64,000 nucleotides of DNA from Hyphomicrobium_A sp964493785 (GCA_964493785.1 CAZBPM010000007.1:70721-134720), one strand, 5' to 3'; counted from the first letter of the stretch, positions 40,019-49,823 are shown. Notes: generated from the sequence alone by a model not told the origin. Translations and numbers: made by a program.

Positions 40019-41059
40019 TCAGTTCGCTGCAAAAACCTCTGGAATGCCGGATTTGCCCGCCTCCAGCCACAATGGCACGGGCAGCGATTTGCTTTCCAAG
40101 AACTTCGGGTTGAACAGCCGTGATTGGTACCGCGTACCGCTGTCGCAAAGGATCGTCACGATCGTGTGACCGGGGCCCAGTTCGCGGGCGAGCCGCACCG
40201 CACCGGCGACGTTGATCCCGGAGGAGGCGCCCACGCACAGGCCTTCCTCCCGCGTCAGCGAAAAGACGGTCTCCACCGCGTCCGTATCCGAGATGCGGTA
40301 CGCGGTATCGATCGGCGCGCCCTCGAGGTTCTTGGTGATCCGCCCCTGGCCGATGCCTTCGGTAATGGATGATCCCTCGGCCTTCAGCTCCCCCGTCGTA
40401 AAATACGAATAGAGTGCCGAGCCGAATGGATCGGCCAGCGCGATGCGCACCAGGGGGTTCTTAGCCTTGAGCCCGCGTGACACTCCGCCGAGCGTCCCGC
40501 CAGAGCCGACGGCCGCTACGAAGCCGTCGACCCGCCCATCGGTGTCCGCCCAGATTTCCTCGGCCGTTGTTGTGGTGTGGATGTCGCGATTCGCGACGTT
40601 GTCGAACTGGTTCGCCCACACCGCCCCGTTGGGCTCTGTGGCCGCCAAAGTCTCTGCGAGGCGCTGGGAATAGCGGACGTAGTTGTTGGGATCCTTGTAG
40701 GGCACCGCCGGCACCTCGATCACCTCCGCGCCTAGAAGGCGCAGGGTGTCTTTCTTCTCCTGCGACTGCGTATTGGGGATCACGATGACCGTGCGCAACC
40801 CGAGCGCATTGCCCAGCACCGTCAGCCCGATGCCGGTATTGCCGGCCGTCCCCTCGACCACCGTCCCGCCCGGCTTGAGCCGCCCGCTTTCCAGAGCCTC
40901 GGTAAGAATGCCGAGCGCGGCCCTGTCTTTGACGGAGGCCCCGGGATTCATGAACTCGGCCTTCCCGAGAATGGTGCAGCCGGTCTCCTCGGATGCGCGG
41001 CGAAGTCGGATAAGGGGCGTGCGACCGACAGCTGCGGCGACGCTCGAGCGCGGGGTCAA
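40019..41059 (-). CDS. cysK: Cysteine synthase A family (PLP-dependent)
   Basis: A 346-residue beta-family PLP enzyme. The Schiff-base lysine is in NPGASVKDRAA, the substrate loop is EGTAGNTGIGL, and the phosphate-binding loop is AVGSGGTLGG. The ending CDSGTRYQSRLFNPKFL is typical of the long alphaproteobacterial group. It condenses O-acetylserine with sulfide, or may accept related sulfur donors. Start is TTG 41059 with GGAG about 8 bases before it, no ATG being available. sseA follows 125 bases downstream on the same strand. Confidence 0.88.
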   Translation of the reverse strand: MTPRSSVAAAVGRTPLIRLRRASEETGCTILGKAEFMNPGASVKDRAALGILTEALESGRLKPGGTVVEGTAGNTGIGLTVLGNALGLRTVIVIPNTQSQEKKDTLRLLGAEVIEVPAVPYKDPNNYVRYSQRLAETLAATEPNGAVWANQFDNVANRDIHTTTTAEEIWADTDGRVDGFVAAVGSGGTLGGVSRGLKAKNPLVRIALADPFGSALYSYFTTGELKAEGSSITEGIGQGRITKNLEGAPIDTAYRISDTDAVETVFSLTREEGLCVGASSGINVAGAVRLARELGPGHTIVTILCDSGTRYQSRLFNPKFLESKSLPVPLWLEAGKSGIPEVFAAN

Positions 41060-41521
41060 GGGCTAGCTCCGTTAAGGAAGGAGAGCGAACCTAGACTCGC
41101 CATTTTACGGCGGCAACCGGGCCTTTGCGCGCAAATTCGCGTTAGCGGACATATATTTGCTGCGAGCGAATCCGGCCGGAAGTCACCCCCATGGCCGCCT
41201 TGGAAAATGCTTGGATCGCAAGGCCGCCGCCGCGCGTCGGTCATCCCGGCATTTTCTGTTAACTATAAGGGAGCGGGCCGCTCCGCAGGGCAGGCAAGGC
41301 ACCCGTCGCCCCGCTGGGTACTTTTCGGGCAATTCTGCCACCGGGCGCCGCCGGTAACCCGGCCTGCAGGCCTGCTGCCGACATCTCCCACGGTAAAGGC
41401 CGTTGCCTTTTGCCGAGCACGCCAGATATACCTTCGCGTGATCGATCCCGACAGCCGCAGCGACCTGCCTTAGAGGGCAGGATTGGACTGGCGCAAAGCC
41501 GGCCTGAGGCGGGGGCGACGC
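41060..41521. other. Intergenic stretch upstream of tRNA-Leu and cysK
   Basis: About 460 bases without a supported protein gene. A weak promoter for the tRNA is possible at 41403-41432 (TTGCCT, 18-base spacer, TATACC). No riboswitch-like structure was recognised upstream of the TTG start of cysK. Confidence 0.4.
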
Positions 41522-41606
41522 GCGGGCGTGGCGAAATTGGCAGACGCACTTGGTTTAGGTCCAAGCGCCGCAAGGCGTGGGGGTTCAAGTCCCTCCGCCC
41601 GCACCA
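41522..41606 (+). tRNA. tRNA-Leu (anticodon UAG)
   Basis: Acceptor stem GCGGGCG pairs with CGCCCGC, followed by A and an encoded CCA. Anticodon stem CTTGG/CCAAG encloses loop TTTAGGT, with anticodon TAG for CUA/CUG codons. The 85-base length and long variable arm (CGCCGCAAGGCGT) fit a class II leucine tRNA. Confidence 0.96.
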
Positions 41607-41658
41607 CGCACAGTGGAAATAACGGAGCCCGTCGGCTTTACGAGCAGGTTGGAGAGCA

Positions 41659-43014
41659 ATGCAGATTACCGAAACGAGCAGCGAAGGTCTGAAGCGGACG
41701 CTGCAAGTCGTTGTGCCGGCTGGTGAACTCGGCAAGCGCTTCGATTCCCGCCTTGACGAGATCAAGGACCGCGTACAGCTCAAGGGCTTCCGCAAGGGCA
41801 AGGTGCCGGTGCCGCATCTGAAGAAGATGTACGGCCGCTCGCTCATGGTCGAGGTTCTGCAGGAGACGGTGCGCGACACCTCGAACCAAGCCCTCGCTGA
41901 CCGCAATCTGCGGCCCGCGATGCAGCCGAACGTGACCCTCCCCGAGGACAACGCCGAGATCGAGCGCGTACTCTCCGGCGAGTCCGACCTCTCCTACTCC
42001 ATGTCGTTCGAGGTGCTGCCGGCTATCGAGCTTGCAGATTTCTCCAAGCTGGAGCTCGAGCGACTGGTCGCCGAGGTCGATGACACCGCGATCAGCGAGG
42101 CGCTCGACCAGCTCGTCCAGCGCTCTGTCACCTATACGCCCGATGAGGCCCGCGCCGCCGAGAAGGGCGACCGCGTCACCATCGATTTCGTCGGCAAGAT
42201 CGACGGCGAGGCATTCGAGGGTGGCAGCGCTGAAGCAGCGCCGATCGTGCTCGGCGAGTCCAGCTTCATTCCCGGCTTCGAAGACGGGCTGATGGGCGTC
42301 AAGGCGGGCGACGAGCGGGCCGTTTCCGCCACGTTCCCCGCCGATTATCCGGTCGAGACTCTGGCCGGCAAGGACGCCGTCTTCGACGTGAAGGTCAAGG
42401 AGGTCGCGACGGCGACGCGCCCGGCCGTCGACGACGAGTTCGCCAAGAGCCTCGGTACCGAGACCGTCGATCAGCTCAAGGAGCTGGTGAACGCCCAGAT
42501 CGCGCGCGAATACGCCAACGTCAGCCGCTCCAAGCTGAAGCGCCAGCTCCTCGATGTTCTCGAGAAGGGCCATGCCTTCGACCTGCCGCCGTCGCTCGTC
42601 GACAGCGAGTTCGCCGGCATCTGGCAGCAGCTTGAAGGCAACCTCAAGCAGGCTGGCAAGACCTTCGCCGACGAGGGCAAGAGCGAGGAAGAGGTGCGCG
42701 AGGAATATCGCCGCATCGCCGAGCGCCGCGTGCGCCTCGGGCTCGTGATCGGCGAAATCGCCGATAAGAACCAGCTCAAGATCACCCAGGACGAGATGCG
42801 CCGGGCGCTGATGGAGCAGGCTCGCCGCTTCCCCGGTCAGGAGAAGGCGGTCTACGAGTACTACGAGAAGAACCCGGCAGCTGTCGCAGAGCTGCGCGCC
42901 CCGCTTTTCGAGGACAAGGTCGTCGACTTCATCCTCGAAAAGGCGACCCCGACTGAGAAAACCGTCTCGAAGGACGAGCTGTTCGCCAAGCCGGAAGAAG
43001 CCGGGGAGGCGTAA
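41659..43014 (+). CDS. tig: Trigger factor chaperone/prolyl isomerase
   Basis: A 451-residue ribosome-associated chaperone. The ribosome-docking loop is KGFRKGKVPVPHL (family signature GFRxGKVP); the central FKBP-type domain spans about 160-245 with KGDRVTIDFVGKIDGEAFEGG; the C-terminal helical domain has VRLGLVIGEIADKNQLKITQDEM. It binds nascent chains at the exit tunnel. GGAGAG precedes ATG 41659. It is followed by clpP and clpX, the usual order. Confidence 0.97.
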   Translation: MQITETSSEGLKRTLQVVVPAGELGKRFDSRLDEIKDRVQLKGFRKGKVPVPHLKKMYGRSLMVEVLQETVRDTSNQALADRNLRPAMQPNVTLPEDNAEIERVLSGESDLSYSMSFEVLPAIELADFSKLELERLVAEVDDTAISEALDQLVQRSVTYTPDEARAAEKGDRVTIDFVGKIDGEAFEGGSAEAAPIVLGESSFIPGFEDGLMGVKAGDERAVSATFPADYPVETLAGKDAVFDVKVKEVATATRPAVDDEFAKSLGTETVDQLKELVNAQIAREYANVSRSKLKRQLLDVLEKGHAFDLPPSLVDSEFAGIWQQLEGNLKQAGKTFADEGKSEEEVREEYRRIAERRVRLGLVIGEIADKNQLKITQDEMRRALMEQARRFPGQEKAVYEYYEKNPAAVAELRAPLFEDKVVDFILEKATPTEKTVSKDELFAKPEEAGEA

Positions 43015-43097
43015 AACCACCCTGGGCTTCCTATATAGCCCGCGACGCAGCCCTGGGGCTTGCACCCGCGGGCGGCACTGCCCAAGAAAGACGACGC

Positions 43098-43122
43098 AAC
43101 GCGGCGCGATTCGCGCCGCGTT
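43098..43122 (+). terminator. Hairpin between tig and clpP
   Basis: AACGCGGCGCG pairs perfectly with CGCGCCGCGTT around ATT. It may end the tig transcript or form part of the clpP leader; only a short T stretch follows. Confidence 0.55.
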
Positions 43123-43170
43123 CCGTAGGTGAAGCACGCGTCCCCCCGCTTGAAACAAAGGAAGAAGGCC

Positions 43171-43821
43171 ATGCGCGATCCGGTCAGCACCTTGACGAAC
43201 ACGTTCTGGCCTATGGTGGTCGAGCAGACGAACCGCGGCGAACGCGGCTACGACCTTCCTTCTCGCCTCCTCAAAGAGCGCATCATCTTCGTGACCGGTC
43301 CCGTCGAGGACCACATGGCCGCATCGATCTGCATGCAGCTCCTGTTCCTCGAGGCTGAGAACCCGAAGAAGGAAATCTCCATGTATATCAACTCGCCGGG
43401 CGGTGTCGTCACGGCGGGCATGGCGATTTACGACACCATGCAGTTCGTTCGCCCCCCGATCGCGACCCTGTGCATCGGACAGGCCGCATCGATGGGTTCG
43501 CTGCTCCTTTGCGCCGGCAATAACGGTCTGCGCTACGCGCTCCCCAACGCCCGCATCATGGTGCACCAGCCGTCAGGTGGCTTCTCCGGTCAGGCCTCTG
43601 ATATCGAGCGCCACGCCGAAGACATCATCAAGATGAAGCGCCGCCTGAACGAGATCTACGTCAAGCATACGAGCCAGCCCTACGACGTCATTGAACGCAC
43701 GCTCGACCGTGATTACTTCATGACGGCAGAACAGGCCAAAGAGTTCGGTATCATCGACAAGGTTCTGTCCAGCCGGGACGAGGTTGATTTCGGTTCGGCC
43801 GACGCTAAACCGGCATCCTGA
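43171..43821 (+). CDS. clpP: ATP-dependent Clp protease proteolytic subunit
   Basis: A 216-residue serine protease. The nucleophile S107 is in GQAASMGSLL and the catalytic His132 in MVHQPSGG; the acidic residue is expected in the RDYFMTAEQAKEFGIIDKV region. It forms a double heptamer with ClpX or ClpA. ATG 43171 (MRDPVSTLTN) is chosen because AAGGAAG lies just upstream; a frame open from 43129 adds 14 basic residues. clpX follows after a 342-base gap, so it probably has its own promoter. Confidence 0.96.
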   Translation: MRDPVSTLTNTFWPMVVEQTNRGERGYDLPSRLLKERIIFVTGPVEDHMAASICMQLLFLEAENPKKEISMYINSPGGVVTAGMAIYDTMQFVRPPIATLCIGQAASMGSLLLCAGNNGLRYALPNARIMVHQPSGGFSGQASDIERHAEDIIKMKRRLNEIYVKHTSQPYDVIERTLDRDYFMTAEQAKEFGIIDKVLSSRDEVDFGSADAKPAS

Positions 43822-44163
43822 CGCACCGTTCGAAGCCGAAAGGCCGCAGTCCGGACTGAGGGCTTGCCTCGCCCGCACGGTGAGGTCATGCTCGGGGTTC
43901 TGCGGTCGCGTTGGCACCCGCTGGAAAGCCGCCGTTTCGGCTAACTTCGGGACCGCCATAAAACTGTGGTAATCGGGTCGCTTTGCTGTCGTGTGGGCGG
44001 ATATCCGTTAATCCAATCTTGATCTAGAGAACGCTAGCGTGCTCAGATCACTGTAATGGACTCGGAACCGCGCTCCGGAAGAGCGGCCTGAGAACAGGAA
44101 TCTTCCAAGGCGAGCGCCGGCGCATCGGCGCACAGCAGCCCTAGGAGGGGTAAGACATCCGAG
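43822..44163. other. clpP-clpX intergenic region
   Basis: About 340 bases without a coding frame that can be supported. It should contain the clpX promoter and leader. A gapless palindrome CAGTCCGGACTG occurs near 43847-43858. AGGAGGGG lies 12 bases before the clpX start. No heat-shock promoter could be assigned with confidence. Confidence 0.4.
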
Positions 44164-45417
44164 ATGGCTCAAGAGAAAAACACTCTCTATTGCTCGTTTT
44201 GCGGCAAGAGCCAGCATGAGGTGCGAAAGCTGATTGCCGGCCCGACTGTGTTCATCTGCGATGAATGCGTTGAGCTGTGCATGGACATCATCCGGGAAGA
44301 GAACAAGAACACCCTGGTGAAGTCGCGCGATGGCGTGCCTACTCCGCAGGAAATCTCCGCGGTCCTTGACTCGTATGTCATCGGCCAGGACCACGCCAAG
44401 CGCGTGCTGTCCGTCGCCGTGCACAATCACTACAAGCGCCTCAACCACGCGTCGAAGAACAACGACGTGGAGCTCGCCAAGTCGAACATCCTGCTCGTCG
44501 GTCCGACGGGATCGGGCAAGACGCTGCTCGCCCAGACGCTCGCGCGCATGCTCGACGTGCCGTTCACGATGGCTGATGCGACGACGCTTACCGAGGCCGG
44601 CTATGTCGGTGAGGACGTCGAGAACATTATCCTGAAGCTTCTGCAGAACGCCGACTACAACGTCGAGCGTGCGCAGCGAGGCATCGTCTACATCGACGAG
44701 GTCGACAAGATCTCGCGCAAGTCGGACAACCCGTCGATTACGCGTGACGTGTCCGGCGAGGGCGTGCAGCAGGCGCTCCTGAAGATCATGGAAGGCACCG
44801 TTGCCTCCGTGCCTCCTCAGGGCGGCCGCAAGCATCCTCAGCAGGAGTTCTTGCAGGTCGACACGACGAACATCCTCTTCATCTGCGGCGGCGCCTTCGC
44901 CGGTCTCGAGAAAATCATCTCGCGGCGCGGCAAGGGCACCTCGATCGGTTTCTCGGCGAAAGTCATTGGCGTCGATGAGCGTCGCACCGGCGAGGTGCTG
45001 CGCGGCGTCGAGCCGGAGGATCTGCTGAAGTTCGGGTTGATCCCCGAGTTCATCGGCCGTCTTCCCGTCATCGCCACGCTCGAGGACCTCGACGAGGACG
45101 CACTGGTACAGATCCTGACCGAGCCGAAGAACGCGCTCGTCAAGCAGTACCAGCGCCTGTTCGAGATGGAGGACGTCAAGCTGACGATCACCAACGAAGC
45201 GCTCAAAGCGATTAGCCGTAAGGCGATCGAGCGCAAGACGGGTGCTCGCGGCCTGCGCTCCATCATGGAAGGTATCCTCCTGGACACCATGTTCGACCTG
45301 CCGGCGCTCAAGGGCGTCGAGGAAGTCGTCATCGGTCCTGAGGTGGTGGAAGGTGGCGCGCGTCCTCTGCGCATCTACTCCGACCGGGCGGACGAAAAGG
45401 GTTCGACCGCCTCCTGA
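44164..45417 (+). CDS. clpX: ATP-dependent Clp protease ATP-binding subunit ClpX
   Basis: A 417-residue AAA+ unfoldase. The N-terminal C4 zinc domain has CSFCGKSQ and FICDECVELC; Walker A is GPTGSGKT (about residues 113-120), Walker B IVYIDEVDKI; the pore loop GYVGEDVE and the ClpP-docking IGF loop (TSIGFSAKV) are present. Sensor and lid regions (RKTGARGLRSIMEGILLD) are intact. It delivers tagged proteins such as cell-cycle regulators to ClpP. Confidence 0.97.
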   Translation: MAQEKNTLYCSFCGKSQHEVRKLIAGPTVFICDECVELCMDIIREENKNTLVKSRDGVPTPQEISAVLDSYVIGQDHAKRVLSVAVHNHYKRLNHASKNNDVELAKSNILLVGPTGSGKTLLAQTLARMLDVPFTMADATTLTEAGYVGEDVENIILKLLQNADYNVERAQRGIVYIDEVDKISRKSDNPSITRDVSGEGVQQALLKIMEGTVASVPPQGGRKHPQQEFLQVDTTNILFICGGAFAGLEKIISRRGKGTSIGFSAKVIGVDERRTGEVLRGVEPEDLLKFGLIPEFIGRLPVIATLEDLDEDALVQILTEPKNALVKQYQRLFEMEDVKLTITNEALKAISRKAIERKTGARGLRSIMEGILLDTMFDLPALKGVEEVVIGPEVVEGGARPLRIYSDRADEKGSTAS

Positions 45418-45423
45418 GCAACA

Positions 45424-45449
45424 TGAGCCGCCGCAGGGACGGCGGCTCA
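45424..45449 (+). terminator. Hairpin after clpX
   Basis: TGAGCCGCC pairs perfectly with GGCGGCTCA around an 8-base loop, six bases after the clpX stop codon. It separates clpX from lon. Confidence 0.65.
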
Positions 45450-45701
45450 CTCCACAACGAAATGCGGCCATTGCGGTTACCGCGCATATAGGCCGCTCTT
45501 GATCCCGCGGCAGCCAGCCCCATTTCAGTTGGGCGCTGCCTCCGCGATGCTGTGCGATTGTCGGTTGGGGCAGCTTATAGTTAGGGCTTCGCCTCAAAAG
45601 TGCCGGGACATCCTTCTCAGATGTCTTGGATCAGCGTCGAATAGGCTATGCTTCGGCAGAGCCCGAGCGGCGAAACGGCAGGCGACCACGAAGGTAGAGC
45701 A

Positions 45702-48125
45702 ATGGGCGACGACACCAAAAACAAAGACAAGATGGCCGGCAAGGGTCTGTATCCTGTCCTGCCGCTGCGCGACATCGTGGTGTTTCCATACATGATCGTC
45801 CCGCTGTTCGTCGGGCGCGACAAGTCGATCAATGCGCTCGAAGAGGTGATGCGCTCCGACAAGCACATTCTGCTTGCCGCACAGAAGAACGCCGGCGATG
45901 ACGATCCGGCGACCGACGCGATCTACCCCGTCGGCACGCTTGCGTCTGTCCTGCAGCTCCTGAAGCTGCCCGACGGCACCGTGAAGGTGCTGGTCGAGGG
46001 CACCTCGCGCGCAAAGATTCAGCGCTACACGGACAACCCGAATTATTTCGAGGCCGAAGTCGAGCCTGTGCCGGAGACCGTCGGCGCCAAGGACGAGATC
46101 GAGGCGCTCGCGCGTTCGGCCGTGACGCAGTTCGAGAGCTACGTGAAGCTCAACAAGAAGATCTCTCCTGAGGTTCTGGGCAACGTCGCGCAGATCGAGG
46201 ACTACTCCAAGCTCGCCGACACGATCGCCTCGCACCTTGCGATCAAGATCGCCGACAAGCAGGAGATCCTCGAGACCTCGACGATCTCCGAGCGTCTGGA
46301 GCGCGTCTACACCCTCATGGAGAGCGAGATCTCCGTGCTGCAGGTGGAGCGCAAGATCCGCTCGCGCGTAAAGCGCCAGATGGAGAAGACGCAGCGCGAG
46401 TACTATCTCAACGAGCAGATGAAGGCGATCCAGAAGGAGCTCGGCGACAGCGACGAGCGCGACGACATCGCCGAGTTCGAAGAGAAGATCGAGAACACCA
46501 AGCTCTCGAAGGAGGCCCGCGACAAGGCTCTCGCCGAGCTGAAGAAGCTCAAGCAGATGAGCCCGATGTCGGCGGAAGCCACCGTCGTGCGCAACTATCT
46601 CGACTGGCTGCTGTCGATCCCGTGGGGGATCAAGGGCAAGGTCAAGAAGGATCTCGACGAAGCGCAGCAGACCCTTGATGCCGAGCACTACGGCCTCGAG
46701 AAGGTCAAGGAGCGCATCCTTGAGTATCTCGCGGTGCAGGCGCGTACCAACAAGCTCAAGGGCCCGATTCTCTGCCTCGTCGGCCCGCCCGGCGTCGGCA
46801 AGACTTCGCTCGGCAAGTCGATCGCCAATGCGACCGGACGCGAGTTCGTGCGCATGAGCCTCGGCGGCGTGCGCGATGAAGCCGAGGTCCGCGGCCACCG
46901 CCGCACCTACATCGGCTCCATGCCCGGCAAAGTCATTCAGTCGATGCGCAAGGCGAAGCGGACCAACCCGCTCTTCCTGCTCGACGAGATCGACAAGATG
47001 GGCTCCGATTTCCGCGGCGATCCCGCAGCGGCGTTGCTTGAGGTGCTGGATCCCGAGCAGAACGGCACGTTCAACGACCATTACCTCGAGGTCGACTACG
47101 ACCTGTCGAACGTGATGTTCGTGACGACGGCCAACACGCTCAACATTCCGCCGGCCCTGATGGACCGCATGGAGATCATCCGTCTTGCCGGTTACACGGA
47201 AGACGAGAAGATCGAGATCGCCAAGCGCCATCTCATTCCGGGCCAGCGCCAGGCGCATGGCCTGGAGCAGAACGAGTGGACGGTAGACGACGGTGCCATG
47301 CTCGAGCTGGTGCGCCGCTACACGCGTGAGGCGGGTGTTCGCTCGCTCGAGCGCGAGGTGGCCAAGCTTGCCCGCAAGGCAGTGAAGGAGATCCTGACCT
47401 CTCCCGGCAAGAAGACCGTGACTGTCACCCAGGAGAACCTCGAGTCCTATCTCGGCGTGCCGAAGTATCGCTACGGTGAGGCCGAGCTCGAGGATCAGGT
47501 CGGCGTTGTGACCGGCCTTGCCTGGACCGAGGTGGGCGGCGAGCTGCTGACCATCGAAGGCGTCATGATGCCCGGCAAGGGCAGGATGACCGTCACCGGC
47601 AACCTGCGCGACGTGATGAAGGAATCGATCCAGGCCGCCAACGCCTACGTGCGCTCGCGCTCGGTCGAATTCGGCATCCATCCTTCGCTGTTCGAGAAGA
47701 AGGACATCCACGTCCACGTGCCTGAGGGCGCGACCCCGAAGGACGGACCGTCCGCTGGTGTCGCCATGGCCACCGCGATCATCTCGGTGCTGACCGGCAT
47801 CGCGGTGCGCAAGGATGTCGCCATGACCGGCGAGATCACGCTGCGTGGCCGCGTGCTTCCGATCGGTGGGCTGAAGGAGAAGCTACTTGCCGCTCTGCGC
47901 GGCGGCATCAAGACCGTCATTATCCCCGAGGAGAACGTTAAGGACCTCTCGGAGATATCGGCTGAGATCAAGAACAAGATCGAGATCGTGCCGGTCGCCC
48001 GCGTGGATGATGTGCTGAAGACCGCACTTACGAGAGTGCCGGAACGGCTCGTCTGGGACGAGGCGGCTGAAGCCGCCGCCGTCAAGGCCGAGGACGGAAC
48101 CGGTTCGCGCATCACCGCCCACTGA
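45702..48125 (+). CDS. lon: ATP-dependent protease La
   Basis: An 807-residue LonA protease. The N-domain opens YPVLPLRDIVVFPYMIVPLFVGR; the AAA+ module has Walker A GPPGVGKTSL and Walker B PLFLLDEIDKMG; the protease domain has the nucleophile S684 in PKDGPSAGVAMA and catalytic Lys727 in GGLKEKLLAALRGG. Start ATG 45702 is preceded by AAGGTAG; the upstream 18 residues in frame are not conserved. It degrades misfolded and regulatory proteins; in alphaproteobacteria this includes DnaA and CcrM. Confidence 0.97.
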   Translation: MGDDTKNKDKMAGKGLYPVLPLRDIVVFPYMIVPLFVGRDKSINALEEVMRSDKHILLAAQKNAGDDDPATDAIYPVGTLASVLQLLKLPDGTVKVLVEGTSRAKIQRYTDNPNYFEAEVEPVPETVGAKDEIEALARSAVTQFESYVKLNKKISPEVLGNVAQIEDYSKLADTIASHLAIKIADKQEILETSTISERLERVYTLMESEISVLQVERKIRSRVKRQMEKTQREYYLNEQMKAIQKELGDSDERDDIAEFEEKIENTKLSKEARDKALAELKKLKQMSPMSAEATVVRNYLDWLLSIPWGIKGKVKKDLDEAQQTLDAEHYGLEKVKERILEYLAVQARTNKLKGPILCLVGPPGVGKTSLGKSIANATGREFVRMSLGGVRDEAEVRGHRRTYIGSMPGKVIQSMRKAKRTNPLFLLDEIDKMGSDFRGDPAAALLEVLDPEQNGTFNDHYLEVDYDLSNVMFVTTANTLNIPPALMDRMEIIRLAGYTEDEKIEIAKRHLIPGQRQAHGLEQNEWTVDDGAMLELVRRYTREAGVRSLEREVAKLARKAVKEILTSPGKKTVTVTQENLESYLGVPKYRYGEAELEDQVGVVTGLAWTEVGGELLTIEGVMMPGKGRMTVTGNLRDVMKESIQAANAYVRSRSVEFGIHPSLFEKKDIHVHVPEGATPKDGPSAGVAMATAIISVLTGIAVRKDVAMTGEITLRGRVLPIGGLKEKLLAALRGGIKTVIIPEENVKDLSEISAEIKNKIEIVPVARVDDVLKTALTRVPERLVWDEAAEAAAVKAEDGTGSRITAH

Positions 48126-48141
48126 CAACCCATAAAATTGG

Positions 48142-48165
48142 CGGCGCTCCATCACTGGAGCGCCG
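48142..48165 (+). terminator. First terminator after lon
   Basis: CGGCGCTCCA pairs perfectly with TGGAGCGCCG around TCAC, followed shortly by TTTT. Confidence 0.8.
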
Positions 48166-48191
48166 TCACGTTTTGGATGCAACTACGGTAA

Positions 48192-48219
48192 CCTCGCGGC
48201 CACCAACCGCGGGGTTTTT
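48192..48219 (+). terminator. Second terminator after lon
   Basis: CCTCGCGG pairs with CCGCGGGG (one T-G pair) around a 7-base loop, followed immediately by TTTTT. With the preceding hairpin it forms a tandem terminator. Confidence 0.8.
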
Positions 48220-48413
48220 GTTCTTGCTCCGTGCGCGGCAAAACGCTCATTTCCCCAGGTTTTTCGGGCAATTTCGAGCCTTTTACCCCTTGACGGGGCC
48301 GGCCATTGGGCGCTTCTCTCACGCACTGTTGCGACTGCAGCAACACGCGCGGACCCCTTCCGCCGATTCACTCCCCCAAAGTCGCAATTCCGAACGCAAA
48401 GGACGGACACGCT

Positions 48414-48686
48414 ATGAGCAAGAAAGATTTGATCGACGCCGTCGCGAAGGAAGCCGAGCTCACGAAGGACAAGGCCACTGTGGCCGTCGACGCTGTGCTC
48501 GAGCATATCCGCAGCGCGATGCGCGAGGGCCACGAGGTCCGCATTCCCGATTTCGGCACATTCAAGGTTTCTGCGCGCAAGGCGCGTGAGGGCCGCAATC
48601 CCGCGACCGGCGCGACCATCAACATTCCGGCTTCGCGCGTGCCGAAGTTCAGCCCCTCCAAGGGCCTCAAGGACGCGCTGAACTGA
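48414..48686 (+). CDS. hupB: DNA-binding protein HU
   Basis: A 90-residue HU protein. It starts MSKKDLIDAVAKEAELTKDKA, has the hydrophobic core around VRIPDFGTFKVSARKAREGRNP with the family GFGxF-like DFGTF and GRNP at the DNA-arm tip, and ends with VPKFSPSKGLKDALN. It packs and bends DNA nonspecifically. AAGGA lies before ATG 48414. It is the usual downstream neighbour of lon. Confidence 0.96.
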   Translation: MSKKDLIDAVAKEAELTKDKATVAVDAVLEHIRSAMREGHEVRIPDFGTFKVSARKAREGRNPATGATINIPASRVPKFSPSKGLKDALN

Positions 48687-48716
48687 TAGGGTCAAGGTCT
48701 GCGCTGCAATCAATTG

Positions 48717-48757
48717 CGGCGCGCCAGCGCATCACGCGCGGCGCGCCGTTTTCTTTT
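48717..48757 (+). terminator. Terminator after hupB
   Basis: CGGCGCGCC pairs with GGCGCGCCG around a 14-base loop, followed by TTTTCTTTT. Confidence 0.82.
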
Positions 48758-48853
48758 CGGCCATTGCCGACCTGAACAGCGCAAATTGGCCATAGGCCAC
48801 GTGGCATGCCCGCTTGCGGGCGAACCCGCCACCCGGTATGGAGGGCGTGGTTG

Positions 48854-48928
<75 letters not shown>

Positions 48929-49082
48929 TTTTCCCATCTTAACCTTCGAGCCGACGAACCTTTCGATCCCGCCGCTGTGGCAGGGATCTTGCTCCTCCTC
49001 AACGCTTCGTTGGCGCGCCCGCCATTTGCCGGGTGCCGTGTCATGGAGCAGCGGCGATTACCCGCCGGTGCGAGGAGGGTGG

Positions 49083-49823
49083 ATGCGCTCAGGATGTGCG
49101 ACGGCAGGGAAGGGGGCTTCTGCTTACCGCGACTGCCTCTACCGTCACTTCCCCGATCGCAAGGCCCGCGAGGTCGAGTTTTTCGTCAACGCGCGACGTT
49201 TCGATATCCTGCGCCGCACCTTGGGTCCGCACCTTCAGGACGCAGACATCCTCAACATCGCGAGCGGGCCCTTCGCGCTCGAGTTTTACGTCGCCCCCGC
49301 CGCAGCATCGATCGACAGCTTCGACGTCGACACCGCGCTGTCGGCGCTGAAGGATGAGCTGCAAAGCCGCGGGCTGATCGGCCACAGCACGTTCGTCATT
49401 GCCGACGTCATGCAATACGAGCCGCCCCGCCGCTACGACGTCATCATCATCAACGACCTGTTCTACACAAAGCACGTCGACTTCCACGCCGTCATCGCCA
49501 GGTACGCGCGCCACCTGAAGCCTGGTGGCCGGATCTACTTCGACATCCTCGACAAACGCGCCGGTCCCGTCTGGACCGCTTTCGGCAAGGACGCACGCTA
49601 CCGCCGCTACGATATGCAGGACGTCCGCGACACGCTCCGCAAGCATGGGCTGTCGGTAGAAGCCACCATCCCGTCGATGGGCATCAAAGGCGGCGTGGAC
49701 GGCCTCGTCCGCCGTCTCATGTGGAAGGTGTCCACCATCGCCAACAATTTTATCTTCGTCGCCAAGCGCAGCGCTCTTGTCGCCGCATTGGCCTTTGGTT
49801 TGCCGGAGTTGGCTCTGGAGTAG
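49083..49823 (+). CDS. Class I SAM-dependent methyltransferase
   Basis: A 246-residue methyltransferase. Motif I is DILNIASGPFALEFY, followed by the acidic strand SIDSFDVD and the motif-IV strand YDVIIINDLFYT, then the LKPGGRIYFDILDKR segment (post-III). Substrate unknown. ATG 49083 has GAGGAGGG about 5 bases upstream, a strong ribosome-binding site, so it is preferred over earlier frames. It is 154 bases past the tRNA-Val gene and precedes a DUF1993 gene. Confidence 0.78.
   Translation: MRSGCATAGKGASAYRDCLYRHFPDRKAREVEFFVNARRFDILRRTLGPHLQDADILNIASGPFALEFYVAPAAASIDSFDVDTALSALKDELQSRGLIGHSTFVIADVMQYEPPRRYDVIIINDLFYTKHVDFHAVIARYARHLKPGGRIYFDILDKRAGPVWTAFGKDARYRRYDMQDVRDTLRKHGLSVEATIPSMGIKGGVDGLVRRLMWKVSTIANNFIFVAKRSALVAALAFGLPELALE

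Noticed and set aside
41060..41180. SAM- or cysteine-type riboswitch upstream of cysK
   Set aside because: No recognisable conserved pairing pattern; the leader next to the TTG start shows only a ribosome-binding site.
41638..43566. Long minus-strand open frame opposite tig and clpP
   Set aside because: Shadow of two highly conserved housekeeping genes; composition is unnatural and no start site or motif supports it.
45594..47717. 707-codon minus-strand frame opposite lon
   Set aside because: Antisense shadow of Lon produced by third-position GC bias; no motif seen.
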